Shown: positions 1 through 7,298 of the stretch, piece after piece
Layout of the letters: each line of letters opens with the position of its first letter
Numbering within the stretch: the first letter of the stretch is position 1
Source of the DNA: Phascolarctobacterium sp.
GTDB taxonomy: Bacteria > Bacillota > Negativicutes > Acidaminococcales > Acidaminococcaceae
Direction of reading: 5' to 3'
Assembly: GCA_004558595.1 (NCBI GenBank)
Contig: SFCN01000036.1
Coordinates: 1 to 23,659, forward strand
DNA: 23,659 nucleotides
Program-made: the position numbers and the translations under genes
Notes under the pieces: model-generated
What the model was told of the DNA's origin: nothing
Database searches by the model: none
The model's input: only the letters and a program-made list of their open reading frames with translations

Positions 1-78
1 CCTCGTAAAAATATTCTTCCTGCTTTATATTTCGCCAACGCTTTTCTTTTTCCTGTTATTTAACTGCAAAATTTCCAT

Positions 79-117
79 GAAAAAAGCATCCTTTGCCACC
101 GCAGCAGCAAAGGATGC
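79..117 (-). terminator. Rho-independent terminator of the amino acid ABC operon
   Basis: Perfect 11-bp inverted repeat (86-96 with 107-117, arm GCATCCTTTGC) with a 10-nt loop, followed on the minus strand by six T residues (positions 85-80). It lies 25 nt beyond the stop codon of the ATPase gene. I see nothing coding in 1-78. Confidence 0.9.
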
Positions 118-141
118 ATAGCATACTTATCTACAAATAAT

Positions 142-885
142 TTAGTTATTTTGGAAGCGTGACAAAAAGTCACGGGTTCTTTGGTTCTTAGGATTAGCAA
201 AAAGCTGGCTAGGAGCACCCTCCTCCGCGATCACGCCTTGGTCGATAAAAATAACGTGATTGGAAACATCACGGGCAAAGGCCATTTCATGAGTCACAAT
301 AACCATGGTAAAGCCTTCCTTGGCCAAATTACGAATAACACGCAGTACCTCGCCTACCATTTCCGGGTCCAAGGCGCTGGTGGGCTCATCCATAAGGAGC
401 ACCTCCGGCTCTAGGGCTAACGCACGAGCAATGGCCACACGCTGCTTTTGACCGCCACTAAGCTGGTGGGGCTTGGCGTTTACATAGCTGTCCATGCCTA
501 CATGCTTCAAATACTTTAAGGCTGTGGCCTTAGCCTCTTCTTTATTCTTACCCAATACCTTCACCTGACCAACCATGCAGTTTTCCAAAACCGTCATATT
601 GTTGAAAAGATTAAAGGACTGGAACACCATGCCGACCTTGGTGCGATAGAAAGGCAGCTTTTTAAAGGCTTGCATAACATCCTTGCCACGGTACTCAATG
701 TGACCGCCAGTGGGATGCTCCAAAAAGTTCACGCAGCGAATTAAAGTGGACTTGCCGCTACCGGAAGGCCCAATGATGCAGGTAACATCGCCACGATGAA
801 TATCAAAGCTAATACCCTTAAGAATTTCCCTTTCGCCAAAGGCCTTTTGTAAATCGCAGACAGAAACAATTAATTCCTTATCCAT
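142..885 (-). CDS. Polar amino acid ABC transporter, ATP-binding protein (GlnQ/HisP family)
   Basis: Cytoplasmic ATPase that powers amino acid import by the neighbouring permease and binding protein. At 247 aa it has the family's usual length. Visible motifs in order are Walker A GPSGSGKS (residues 39-46), Q-loop around FQSFN (88-92), ABC signature LSGGQ (142-146), Walker B VLLMDE (162-167), D-loop SALD and the switch histidine in VTHE (H199). The ATG follows the permease stop by only 3 nt, and an AAAGGA ribosome site lies inside the permease 3' end, so translation is probably coupled. It is the last gene of the operon, before the terminator at 79-117. The family call is firm. The substrate is not deducible from this subunit. 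Confidence 0.96.
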   Translation of the reverse strand: MDKELIVSVCDLQKAFGEREILKGISFDIHRGDVTCIIGPSGSGKSTLIRCVNFLEHPTGGHIEYRGKDVMQAFKKLPFYRTKVGMVFQSFNLFNNMTVLENCMVGQVKVLGKNKEEAKATALKYLKHVGMDSYVNAKPHQLSGGQKQRVAIARALALEPEVLLMDEPTSALDPEMVGEVLRVIRNLAKEGFTMVIVTHEMAFARDVSNHVIFIDQGVIAEEGAPSQLFANPKNQRTRDFLSRFQNN

Positions 886-888
886 AAA

Positions 889-1683
889 TTAATACCGTCC
901 TTTCTGCTTTTTCGTGGGCAGGGGCACTGCGCCACAGGGGTCCATCATAGGGTCATAGGTCACCAGCTGGTAATCCTTGGGACCATCCATCTTACTCTCT
1001 GCCCAACGCAGCAGGCGGGAAGCAGTGAAGGTCATAATAAAATAGATTACACAGGTGAGGAAGAATATCTCGAAATACTTGTAATATACACCGGCTGCTG
1101 ATTTCGAAGCAAAATACAGCTCGGTTACGGAAATGACATTCAAAACTGAGGTATCCTTAATATTGATGATCAGGTTATTACCCAGCTGAGGCATAACATT
1201 GCGTAACGCCTGAGGTAAAATTACGCAACGCATGGTCTGGAAATGGTCCATACCAATGGCAATAGCAGCTTCCTTTTGGCCAGGGTCCACGGATTCGATA
1301 CCGCCACGGACGGTCTCGGCCATGTATGCGCCAGTGTTGATGGAAACAACAAAAAAGCCAGCGAACATGGGTGACATATCAATATTAAAGACGCTCATGG
1401 CGCCATAATAAACCACCATGGCCTGTACAATCATAGGAGTACCGCGGAACACCTCCACATAAGCGTCCAGCAAACGCTGCAGACAGCGAATGGCAAATTT
1501 TTTGGGAGCGCCATCGTTATCCTCCATGGGAATAGTTTGAATAACGCCCACTACAAGACCAATCAAGCAGCCGATAAAAGTACCGACCACTGCCAATAGC
1601 AGGGTCACGCCGGCACCCTTAAGGAGCACAGGCCCATATTTGTCCATTAGGAAGAGTACCCAGCCAAAAAATGTTGTTGGCAT
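889..1683 (-). CDS. Polar amino acid ABC transporter, permease (HisM/GlnP family)
   Basis: Inner-membrane permease of 264 aa with several hydrophobic segments. It carries the EAA loop that docks onto the ATPase: EAAIAIGM, followed about ten residues later by ILPQALR. Polar amino acid permeases of this family often act as homodimers when only one permease gene is present, as here. The C-terminal tail of about 30 residues is polar and somewhat longer than in E. coli HisM/GlnP. It lies between the binding-protein gene and the ATPase gene. A stable hairpin precedes it (see 1717-1744), which may reduce its expression relative to the binding protein. Confidence 0.94.
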   Translation of the reverse strand: MPTTFFGWVLFLMDKYGPVLLKGAGVTLLLAVVGTFIGCLIGLVVGVIQTIPMEDNDGAPKKFAIRCLQRLLDAYVEVFRGTPMIVQAMVVYYGAMSVFNIDMSPMFAGFFVVSINTGAYMAETVRGGIESVDPGQKEAAIAIGMDHFQTMRCVILPQALRNVMPQLGNNLIINIKDTSVLNVISVTELYFASKSAAGVYYKYFEIFFLTCVIYFIMTFTASRLLRWAESKMDGPKDYQLVTYDPMMDPCGAVPLPTKKQKGRY

Positions 1684-1716
1684 TACTTACACCACCTTAA
1701 TTTTCTCAACTTAGAT

Positions 1717-1744
1717 AAAAAGGGGCGACAACACTTGCCGCCCC
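1717..1744 (-). terminator. Intercistronic hairpin / partial terminator between binding protein and permease
   Basis: Stem GGGGCG (1722-1727) pairs with CGCCCC (1739-1744) and continues past one mismatch with three more pairs. On the minus strand it is followed by TTTTT (1721-1717). It begins 14 nt after the binding-protein stop and ends about 34 nt before the permease ATG, so it would allow a high binding-protein to permease ratio. Only partial readthrough would let the permease be expressed from the same promoter; that is inference. Confidence 0.7.
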
Positions 1745-1757
1745 CATGCTTAGCTTT

Positions 1758-2603
1758 TTATTTAGCTAAAGGTTGTTTTTTAATAGCTTCGTCCATAATC
1801 TTGTTGAAGTCAGCCTCAGTCATGCTGCCCAGAACCTTGTTCATAGCGTCGGTCAATTCTTTGTTGCCCTTCTTAACAGCGATACCGATTTCTACGTCCT
1901 CGCGAGAGGTCTTGAAACCTTTGCCTTCGGGGAATTCAACCATTACCAGTTCGGGGTTAGCGAAAGCAGCTGCCTTAGCAGTCGGAATATCGGTAACGAT
2001 CAGATTGCATTTACCGGATTTTAAAGCTACGATCATGCCAGGAACGGTGTCGATAGCAGGCAGCTTCTTAACGTCGGGAACTTGATCAATTTGGTCATAC
2101 CAAATGGTGTTCAGCTGGGAGGTTGCTACAGAGCCCTTCAGTTCAGCAACGCTCTTAGCCTTGGCTTGGGGAGAGTCCTTCTTTACCAGAGCTACTACGG
2201 TCGCATAGTAGTAGGGCTTGGTGAAGTCAACGGTCTCTTTACGCTTGGAGGTAATGGACATACCAGCGATAGCAGCATCGATTTTGCCGGATACTACTGC
2301 AGGCGGCAGACCATCCCATTCAATTTTGTGTACTTCCAGAGTTGCGCCCATGGAATCAGCCAATTTTTTAGCGATCATTACGTCATAGCCATAAGCATAT
2401 TCGTTGGAGCCGGCAATCTTCACAGCGCCGCCTTCAGCAGAGGTTTGGGACCAGTTGTAGGGAGCGTAAGCGCATTCCATACCAACCTTCAAAACCTTTT
2501 TCGGAGCTTCAGCCTTTTTCTCGCTGCTGCCACCGCAGCCAGCCATAATAGCCATTGCAGCTACCATCATACAGCACAGAGCTAATTTCAAATACTTTTT
2601 CAT
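1758..2603 (-). CDS. Amino acid ABC transporter substrate-binding lipoprotein (SBP family 3)
   Basis: Extracytoplasmic receptor that delivers an amino acid to the permease. The 281-aa product has a lipoprotein signal: MKKYLK, a hydrophobic stretch, then lipobox IMAGC with the lipidated Cys at residue 23. The mature part shows family-3 features: GMECAYAPYNW near the N-terminus, YGYDVMIAKKLA, ITSKRKETVDFTKPYY (the Arg here normally binds the ligand alpha-carboxylate) and VTDIPTA near the C-terminal lobe. I start at ATG 2603, because the GGAAAGG site (about 2614-2620) is well spaced for it and is almost on top of an upstream GTG at 2612. Ligand is unknown. First gene of a three-gene operon. Confidence 0.94.
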   Translation of the reverse strand: MKKYLKLALCCMMVAAMAIMAGCGGSSEKKAEAPKKVLKVGMECAYAPYNWSQTSAEGGAVKIAGSNEYAYGYDVMIAKKLADSMGATLEVHKIEWDGLPPAVVSGKIDAAIAGMSITSKRKETVDFTKPYYYATVVALVKKDSPQAKAKSVAELKGSVATSQLNTIWYDQIDQVPDVKKLPAIDTVPGMIVALKSGKCNLIVTDIPTAKAAAFANPELVMVEFPEGKGFKTSREDVEIGIAVKKGNKELTDAMNKVLGSMTEADFNKIMDEAIKKQPLAK

Positions 2604-2669
2604 ACTACACACACCTTTCCCTAGTTGGAAAAATACTTTTTAATTGGTATTACTTTACTATATTTTTGC

Positions 2670-2727
2670 AAAAAAAGCAAGCTTTTGACACAAGATATAA
2701 TGTATACACGGACAAAAGCTTGCTTTT
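2670..2727 (-). terminator. Terminator of the cation efflux gene (15-bp perfect arms, long loop)
   Basis: Perfect 15-bp inverted repeat: AAAAGCAAGCTTTTG at 2673-2687 and CAAAAGCTTGCTTTT at 2713-2727, with a 25-nt loop. On the minus strand the stem ends in seven T residues (2676-2670). It sits 50 nt after the CDF stop and ahead of the ABC operon. The loop is longer than usual and contains an AT-rich core with TGTATACA, so a protein-binding role is also possible. I could not settle on a convincing promoter for the ABC operon between here and 2603. Confidence 0.7.
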
Positions 2728-2777
2728 ATTACTATTCTAGAGTTAACAATTGCTACATACTCATGGTCAAAATCATC

Positions 2778-3719
2778 TTATTTGCACTTAGGGCGCAGCT
2801 CCGGCGGCAGCATGGGACAAGCATCATGCACGGATTCGCTCAGGGGATTGACATGGACCATGCAATGCTTAACCAGCGGAAAATTGGCTTCAATAGCAGT
2901 GTGTACTGTTTCGGCAATGGTGTGAGCAGCCAATAATGACAAATCATCCTTCACGCTGATTTCCACATCCGCATAAATACGACTGCCGAACATGCGGGTA
3001 TTCAGTGAATCCATGTGCTCTACACCGGGCACTCTCTCAATGAGTTCCTCCAGCTTCTTAGTAGTTTCCTCGTCGCAGGAATGGTCCACCATTTTATCCA
3101 TAGCGTCCTTAAAAACCTCATAGGCAGCCTGCAAAATCATCAGGCAAATAATCATGCTGGCGATAGGATCAAGTACAGGATAACCCATGCGTGCGCCTAA
3201 AATACCCACAAAGGAGCCAATAGAGGACAGGGCATCGCTGCGATGATGCCAAGCGTCAGCCATGAGAGCACCGGAATTGATTTTTTTAGCAGCGCTACAA
3301 GTATACCAGAACATGCCTTCCTTCACCACAATGGAAAGCACCGCTGCCCACAGGGCCAATTGTCCCGGTACTACCAAATCCTCAGGACTAGTATTAAAGA
3401 CCTTTTCGTAGCCGCTATAGCCAATGCCGATGGCCACCAAGGTCAGCATACAAGCTAGAATGATGGCTGCGACGCATTCCATACGCTCATGACCGTACTG
3501 ATGCTCTTCATCAGAAGCCTTATTGGACATTTTCACACCGGCCATAACCACAAAGGTACTGAAAACATCGGAAGCTGAATGGATACCATCGGAAATCATA
3601 GCAGCGGAATGGGCTAAAAAGCCTGCTGCCAGCTTAGCCAAGCTCAAAACCAAATTGGCCACGATACTATTTAGAGAAACGATCATGGCGATTCTTTCTT
3701 CTTCATTTGCATATTTCAT
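2778..3719 (-). CDS. Cation diffusion facilitator (CDF) family metal exporter, probably Co2+/Ni2+
   Basis: Membrane exporter of 313 aa that removes divalent metal from the cytoplasm in exchange for protons. With the start used here, TM2 carries SDGIHSASD (H47xxxD51) and TM5 carries AWHHRSD (H158xxxD162), the paired sites that bind metal in CDFs. YGHERME lies in the cytoplasmic loop after TM2. The C-terminal 90 or so residues form the cytoplasmic dimerisation domain. ATG 3719 has a strong GGAGG site 8 nt away. An in-frame extension of 53 codons to 3878 is rejected because it runs through a riboswitch and terminator. The metal assignment rests on the upstream NiCo-type riboswitch, not on the protein; Zn or Mn would be alternatives. 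Confidence 0.93.
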   Translation of the reverse strand: MKYANEEERIAMIVSLNSIVANLVLSLAKLAAGFLAHSAAMISDGIHSASDVFSTFVVMAGVKMSNKASDEEHQYGHERMECVAAIILACMLTLVAIGIGYSGYEKVFNTSPEDLVVPGQLALWAAVLSIVVKEGMFWYTCSAAKKINSGALMADAWHHRSDALSSIGSFVGILGARMGYPVLDPIASMIICLMILQAAYEVFKDAMDKMVDHSCDEETTKKLEELIERVPGVEHMDSLNTRMFGSRIYADVEISVKDDLSLLAAHTIAETVHTAIEANFPLVKHCMVHVNPLSESVHDACPMLPPELRPKCK

Positions 3720-3758
3720 AATAAAACCTCCAATAGTCTTTGCAACGCAGACACATAC

Positions 3759-3802
3759 AAAAAGCGTCTGCGGAATAGTAATGAACTGTCCCGCAGACGC
3801 TT
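3759..3802 (-). terminator. Riboswitch expression-platform terminator upstream of the CDF gene
   Basis: Perfect 12-bp stem: AAGCGTCTGCGG (3762-3773) with CCGCAGACGCTT (3791-3802), 17-nt loop, then TTTTT on the minus strand (3763-3759). Its 5' arm shares GTCTGC (3793-3798) with the aptamer's P4 helix, so aptamer and terminator cannot both form. This predicts termination without metal and readthrough with metal. Confidence 0.88.
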
Positions 3803-3876
3803 GCTTTTTAGTCTGCTGCCCAGAGGGCCCGGCTGCAAAAACCTCGCAAACAAAAGCGGTTAGCAGAGGCTTTGTC
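3783..3876 (-). promoter_or_regulatory. NiCo (czcD-type) Co2+/Ni2+ riboswitch aptamer
   Basis: The minus strand shows the conserved 3' part of this class: GCAGCCGGGC (3827-3836), hairpin P3 GCCC/GGGC (3825-3828 with 3818-3821), GGCAGCAGAC, then helix P4 (3811-3816 with 3793-3798), and TCTGCGGGACAGTTC (3783-3797). I recall nearly the same strings from the structurally solved NiCo riboswitch. The 5' side is less clear: P2 is probably TAACC with GGTT, and P1 is not obvious, so the 5' boundary is approximate. The class controls cation exporters in Firmicutes, matching the downstream CDF gene. A TTGACA at about 3871-3876 does not make a usable promoter for this RNA; a weak TTTACA/TAAAAA pair further upstream is possible. 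Confidence 0.8.
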
Positions 3877-3930
3877 AATATATTTAATAAAAAATTTTTA
3901 CTCTGTTTGCGTTACCTGTAAAGCAGCATT

Positions 3931-5433
3931 TTATTCTTCCGGCTGAATGCGCACGCAGGACGCCATAACAGCATTATGCCAGCCCACCAAGAGCTTTTCA
4001 CGCTTAGCTTCATCCATATTGGGAATAAAGGTTTTAGCGATTTCATGATTTTCCTTGATGGCATCCTTGCTTTCCCAATAGCCCACGGCCAAGCCTGCCA
4101 AATAAGCGGCGCCCATAGCGGTAGTCTCAATGGTAGTAGGCCGAGCCACCTTAGCATTCATAATATCTGCTTGGAACTGCATCAGGAAATTGTTAGCGCA
4201 AGCGCCACCATCCACCTGTAGGGAAGCCAGCTCAATGCCGCTATCCTCCTGCATGGCCTGAAGCACGTCATTGACTTGGTAAGCAATGGACTCTAGGGTT
4301 GCGCGCACAATATGGTTACGGTTGACACCGCGGGTCAGGCCCACCAAAGCGCCACGGGCGTATTGATCCCAATAGGGAGCGCCCAAGCCCACAAAAGCAG
4401 GCACCATGTAACAACCATTGCTATCCTCCACTGCAGTAGCTAACGCTTCCGATTCAGCGGAGGTACGGATAATACCCAGCTGGTCACGCAGCCATTGCAC
4501 TGCTGCTCCTGCTACGAAAATAGAGCCCTCCAAGGCATATTCAACCTTGCCATCAACGCCCCAGGCGATGGTAGTAACAAGGCCATTTTTAGAATCCACG
4601 GGCTTTTCGCCAGTGTTCATTAAAAGGAACCCGCCCGTGCCATAGGTATTCTTGGCCTCACCGGGAGCGAAGCAGGCTTGTCCAAAAAGAGCGCACTGTT
4701 GGTCTCCGGCAGCGCCACTAATAGGGATCTGGTGCTCAAAAAGGCGGGTATCGGTTTGACCATAAATGCAGCTGGAGGGCTTCACCTCTGGCAGCATTTC
4801 CTTGGGTACATCCAAAATATCAAGGATTTCCTCATCCCATTTCAACTGGTGAATATTGTACATCAAGGTTCGAGAAGCATTGGAGTAATCCGTCACATGG
4901 ACCTTGCCACCGGTCAGCTTCCAAATAATCCAGGTATCGATGGTACCAAAGAGCAAGCGACCCTCAGCAGCCTTCTGCCGTGCACCGGGTACATTTTCCA
5001 AAATCCAGTGCAGCTTGGTACCGGAGAAATAAGCATCCAAAACAAGGCCCGTCTTCTCGCGGAACATCTCTCCATAGCCCTTGGACTTTAAGGTATCGCA
5101 GTATTCCGCAGTACGACGGCACTGCCATACGATGGCCCTGTGCACAGGGCGACCGGTCACCTTATCCCACACGACGGTGGTTTCACGTTGGTTAGTAATA
5201 CCAATGCCTGCGATATCCTCGGGAGTAACATTTAGCTTGCTCATAGCCTCGTACATCAGGCCTAATTGGGTAGCCCAAATCTCCTCCGCATCATGCTCTA
5301 CCCAACCAGGCTGGGGAAAATGCTGGGTAAACTCCTTTTGGGCTACGCTACAAATTTCACCCTCGTGATTGAAGAGGATGGCTCGGCAGCTGGTAGTGCC
5401 CAAATCGAGGGCCATAATATATTTCTTATTCAT
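3931..5433 (-). CDS. glpK: Glycerol kinase
   Basis: Phosphorylates glycerol with ATP to sn-glycerol 3-phosphate. At 500 aa it is standard length for an FGGY kinase. Key residues match the family: phosphate-binding LDLGTTSCR (10-17), N81-Q82-R83-E84, W103, Y135 in YFSGTK and catalytic D244 in GDQQ, plus GTGGFLLMNTG and LQVDGGACANNF near the C-terminus. These make GlpK much more likely than a pentulose kinase. The residue aligned with the HPr-phosphorylated His of Gram-positive GlpK (B. subtilis H230) is R230, so that PTS control seems absent. The gene starts 15 nt after dctM with an AAGGA site, so it is probably the last gene of the TRAP operon. No separate terminator is seen before the riboswitch. 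Confidence 0.96.
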   Translation of the reverse strand: MNKKYIMALDLGTTSCRAILFNHEGEICSVAQKEFTQHFPQPGWVEHDAEEIWATQLGLMYEAMSKLNVTPEDIAGIGITNQRETTVVWDKVTGRPVHRAIVWQCRRTAEYCDTLKSKGYGEMFREKTGLVLDAYFSGTKLHWILENVPGARQKAAEGRLLFGTIDTWIIWKLTGGKVHVTDYSNASRTLMYNIHQLKWDEEILDILDVPKEMLPEVKPSSCIYGQTDTRLFEHQIPISGAAGDQQCALFGQACFAPGEAKNTYGTGGFLLMNTGEKPVDSKNGLVTTIAWGVDGKVEYALEGSIFVAGAAVQWLRDQLGIIRTSAESEALATAVEDSNGCYMVPAFVGLGAPYWDQYARGALVGLTRGVNRNHIVRATLESIAYQVNDVLQAMQEDSGIELASLQVDGGACANNFLMQFQADIMNAKVARPTTIETTAMGAAYLAGLAVGYWESKDAIKENHEIAKTFIPNMDEAKREKLLVGWHNAVMASCVRIQPEE

Positions 5434-5448
5434 AGAGTCACGTCCTTT

Positions 5449-6726
5449 TTAAAGGTTAGGCAGGAACATAATGAGACCCGGCCAATAGGTTACAATTACC
5501 AATGTAATTAAAAGCGCTATAATAAAGGGTAGACACTCCTTCATGAATTTTCCTAAGGGTGTTTCCGTAATCGCGCAGACAGTGAACATCATGGAGCCAA
5601 AGGGTGGTGTCAGGCCACCAATCATAATGTTCACGATGCAGATAATACCAAAATGCACCGGGTCAACGCCCAATTGCTTCACAACAGGTACCAGCAAGGG
5701 GGACAGGATAATCAAAGCGGCGCCACCCTCGAGAAACATACCCAAAACCAATAGCAGCACGTTGATTAAGGCCAGCATTACATAAGGATTACGGGTGAAG
5801 TCCAGCATGCCAGTGGTAATAGCCTGAGGAATGCGCTCCCAGTTCATATAGTAGCCAAAGAAGGAAGCTGCTACGATAATCAAGGTTACAGATGCAGTAC
5901 CATATATAGTTTCCTTCATAATGGGCCACAAATGCTCCCATTTTAAGCGTCTATAGATAACTGCGCCTACGAAAATACAATAAACGACGGCCACAGCACC
6001 TGCTTCAGAAGGGGTGAACATACCCATGCGTAGGCCCGCAATAATGCCAAAGGGGAAAAGCAAAGCCCAAATAGAATCCTTGAGCTGAGCGAAAATCTCT
6101 CCCATCGTCGCTCTACGTTCGCGAGTAGCCTTATAGCCACGCTTTTTAGAAATAAAGTGTACCGTCAGCATTAGGGCCAAGGCCATTAAAACACCGGGCA
6201 CATAACCGGCGATGAACATTTTCGTTACGGATACATTGGCGATCAAAGCATAAATAATCAGATTAATGCCAGGAGGAATGACAGGCGTTACTGCGGAGGA
6301 AGCAGCCGTAATAGCCGCTGCAAAGCCCTTGCTATAGCCACGCTTTTCCATTTCCGGCACCAGCATTTTGGATTGCATAGCCGCGTCAGCATTAGCTGAG
6401 CCAGAAACGCCGCCCATTAACAGGGACAGCAGGACGTTGACCTGAGCCAAGCCACCGCTAAAATGACCAGTGAGCACCTCGGTAAACTTCAATAGCTTCT
6501 CACTAATGCCAGCAAAATTCATGATACTGCCCGCCATGATAAAGAAGGGAATGGCTAACAGCGGAAAGGATTGACAGCTTCTGATAATGCTTTGGAAAAG
6601 CAAATGGGTCGGAGATGTGGTATCAATAAAGGTAAAATAGGAAGCAGCTGCACCGAACAGAGCAAAAGCAATGGGAATGCCTGCAAAATACAGCACAAAA
6701 ACAATGAGGACGGGTAAATAAGCCAT
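5449..6726 (-). CDS. dctM: TRAP transporter large permease subunit (DctM)
   Basis: Integral membrane subunit of a tripartite ATP-independent periplasmic transporter; it carries the substrate with Na+ (or H+) and belongs to the ion transporter superfamily. The 425-aa product is hydrophobic throughout, with about twelve membrane segments. Family-typical stretches include GGVSGSANADAAMQSKMLVPEM and the paired hairpin-like regions around TAASSAVTPVIPPG and IGGLTPPFG. The ATG overlaps the DctQ stop (TAATG), so the two membrane subunits are translationally coupled. glpK follows at 15 nt. Confidence 0.95.
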   Translation of the reverse strand: MAYLPVLIVFVLYFAGIPIAFALFGAAASYFTFIDTTSPTHLLFQSIIRSCQSFPLLAIPFFIMAGSIMNFAGISEKLLKFTEVLTGHFSGGLAQVNVLLSLLMGGVSGSANADAAMQSKMLVPEMEKRGYSKGFAAAITAASSAVTPVIPPGINLIIYALIANVSVTKMFIAGYVPGVLMALALMLTVHFISKKRGYKATRERRATMGEIFAQLKDSIWALLFPFGIIAGLRMGMFTPSEAGAVAVVYCIFVGAVIYRRLKWEHLWPIMKETIYGTASVTLIIVAASFFGYYMNWERIPQAITTGMLDFTRNPYVMLALINVLLLVLGMFLEGGAALIILSPLLVPVVKQLGVDPVHFGIICIVNIMIGGLTPPFGSMMFTVCAITETPLGKFMKECLPFIIALLITLVIVTYWPGLIMFLPNL

Positions 6727-7196
6727 TATGCATTGCCCTCCTTTTTACCACAGAAATCTTCATAAACGAAAACAACAGAATAGATTGTCATCATAAAGAA
6801 GGATATTACTACTGCAGCGGTAATGTAGGCAGAGGAAACGCCCATTACCGGAGTCAGCTTGGTATAGGATTTAGAAATAAAGACTACGGACAAATAGAAC
6901 ATGTAGGCATTCAGCACTACCAGAATGATATCCATCAGAGTTGCAATACCACGTCTGAGAGCTGCCGGAAGCATATTAACAACGATGTCCACGCCCACAT
7001 GACCACGACGCTTAAAGCAAGCAATGGCACCGATAAAGACAGACCATACGAAGCAGCCGGTAGCCACCTCCTCGGACCAGACCATGCCCATGTTAAAGAA
7101 ATAGCGACAGATGATGTTAAGAACAACCAAAGCAGTGGTAATGATTAAAAAGCCAGCCGCAATTAGTTCTTCTGCGTTTTTTAATACAAACTTCAT
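6726..7196 (-). CDS. dctQ: TRAP transporter small permease subunit (DctQ)
   Basis: Small membrane partner of DctM, 156 aa with four predicted transmembrane segments, as usual for DctQ. The stretch VWSEEVATGCFVWSVFIGA fits the conserved WxEE(V/I) motif, followed by HVGVD. I start at ATG 7196 (MKFVLKNAEE), which has a GAGG about 11 nt upstream. An upstream in-frame TTG at 7226 has no ribosome site. The gene is separated from dctP by a hairpin and overlaps dctM by one base. Confidence 0.92.
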   Translation of the reverse strand: MKFVLKNAEELIAAGFLIITTALVVLNIICRYFFNMGMVWSEEVATGCFVWSVFIGAIACFKRRGHVGVDIVVNMLPAALRRGIATLMDIILVVLNAYMFYLSVVFISKSYTKLTPVMGVSSAYITAAVVISFFMMTIYSVVFVYEDFCGKKEGNA

Positions 7197-7252
7197 AGTG
7201 TTTAGAGCCTCACGAATTATTAACAAATTGCAAAAAGATAGGTATAGATTTT

Positions 7253-7279
7253 AAAAGGGACTGCCGAAACAGTCCCTTT
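7253..7279 (-). terminator. Intercistronic hairpin / weak terminator between dctP and dctQ
   Basis: Perfect 10-bp stem AAAGGGACTG (7254-7263) with CAGTCCCTTT (7270-7279), 6-nt loop, ending in a short T4 run on the minus strand. It starts 20 nt after the dctP stop. The short U-run suggests partial termination or protection of the dctP message from 3' decay, giving more binding protein than permease. Confidence 0.65.
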
Positions 7280-7298
7280 AAATCACAGCACCACTTGA

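Noticed and set aside
2685..2701. Plus-strand TTGACA and TATAAT in the 2670-2727 hairpin
   Set aside because: The boxes are only 5 bp apart and no plus-strand gene follows.
3720..3878. 53-codon N-terminal extension of the CDF ORF
   Set aside because: It translates the riboswitch and terminator, lacks any resemblance to CDF proteins, and ATG 3719 has a strong GGAGG site.
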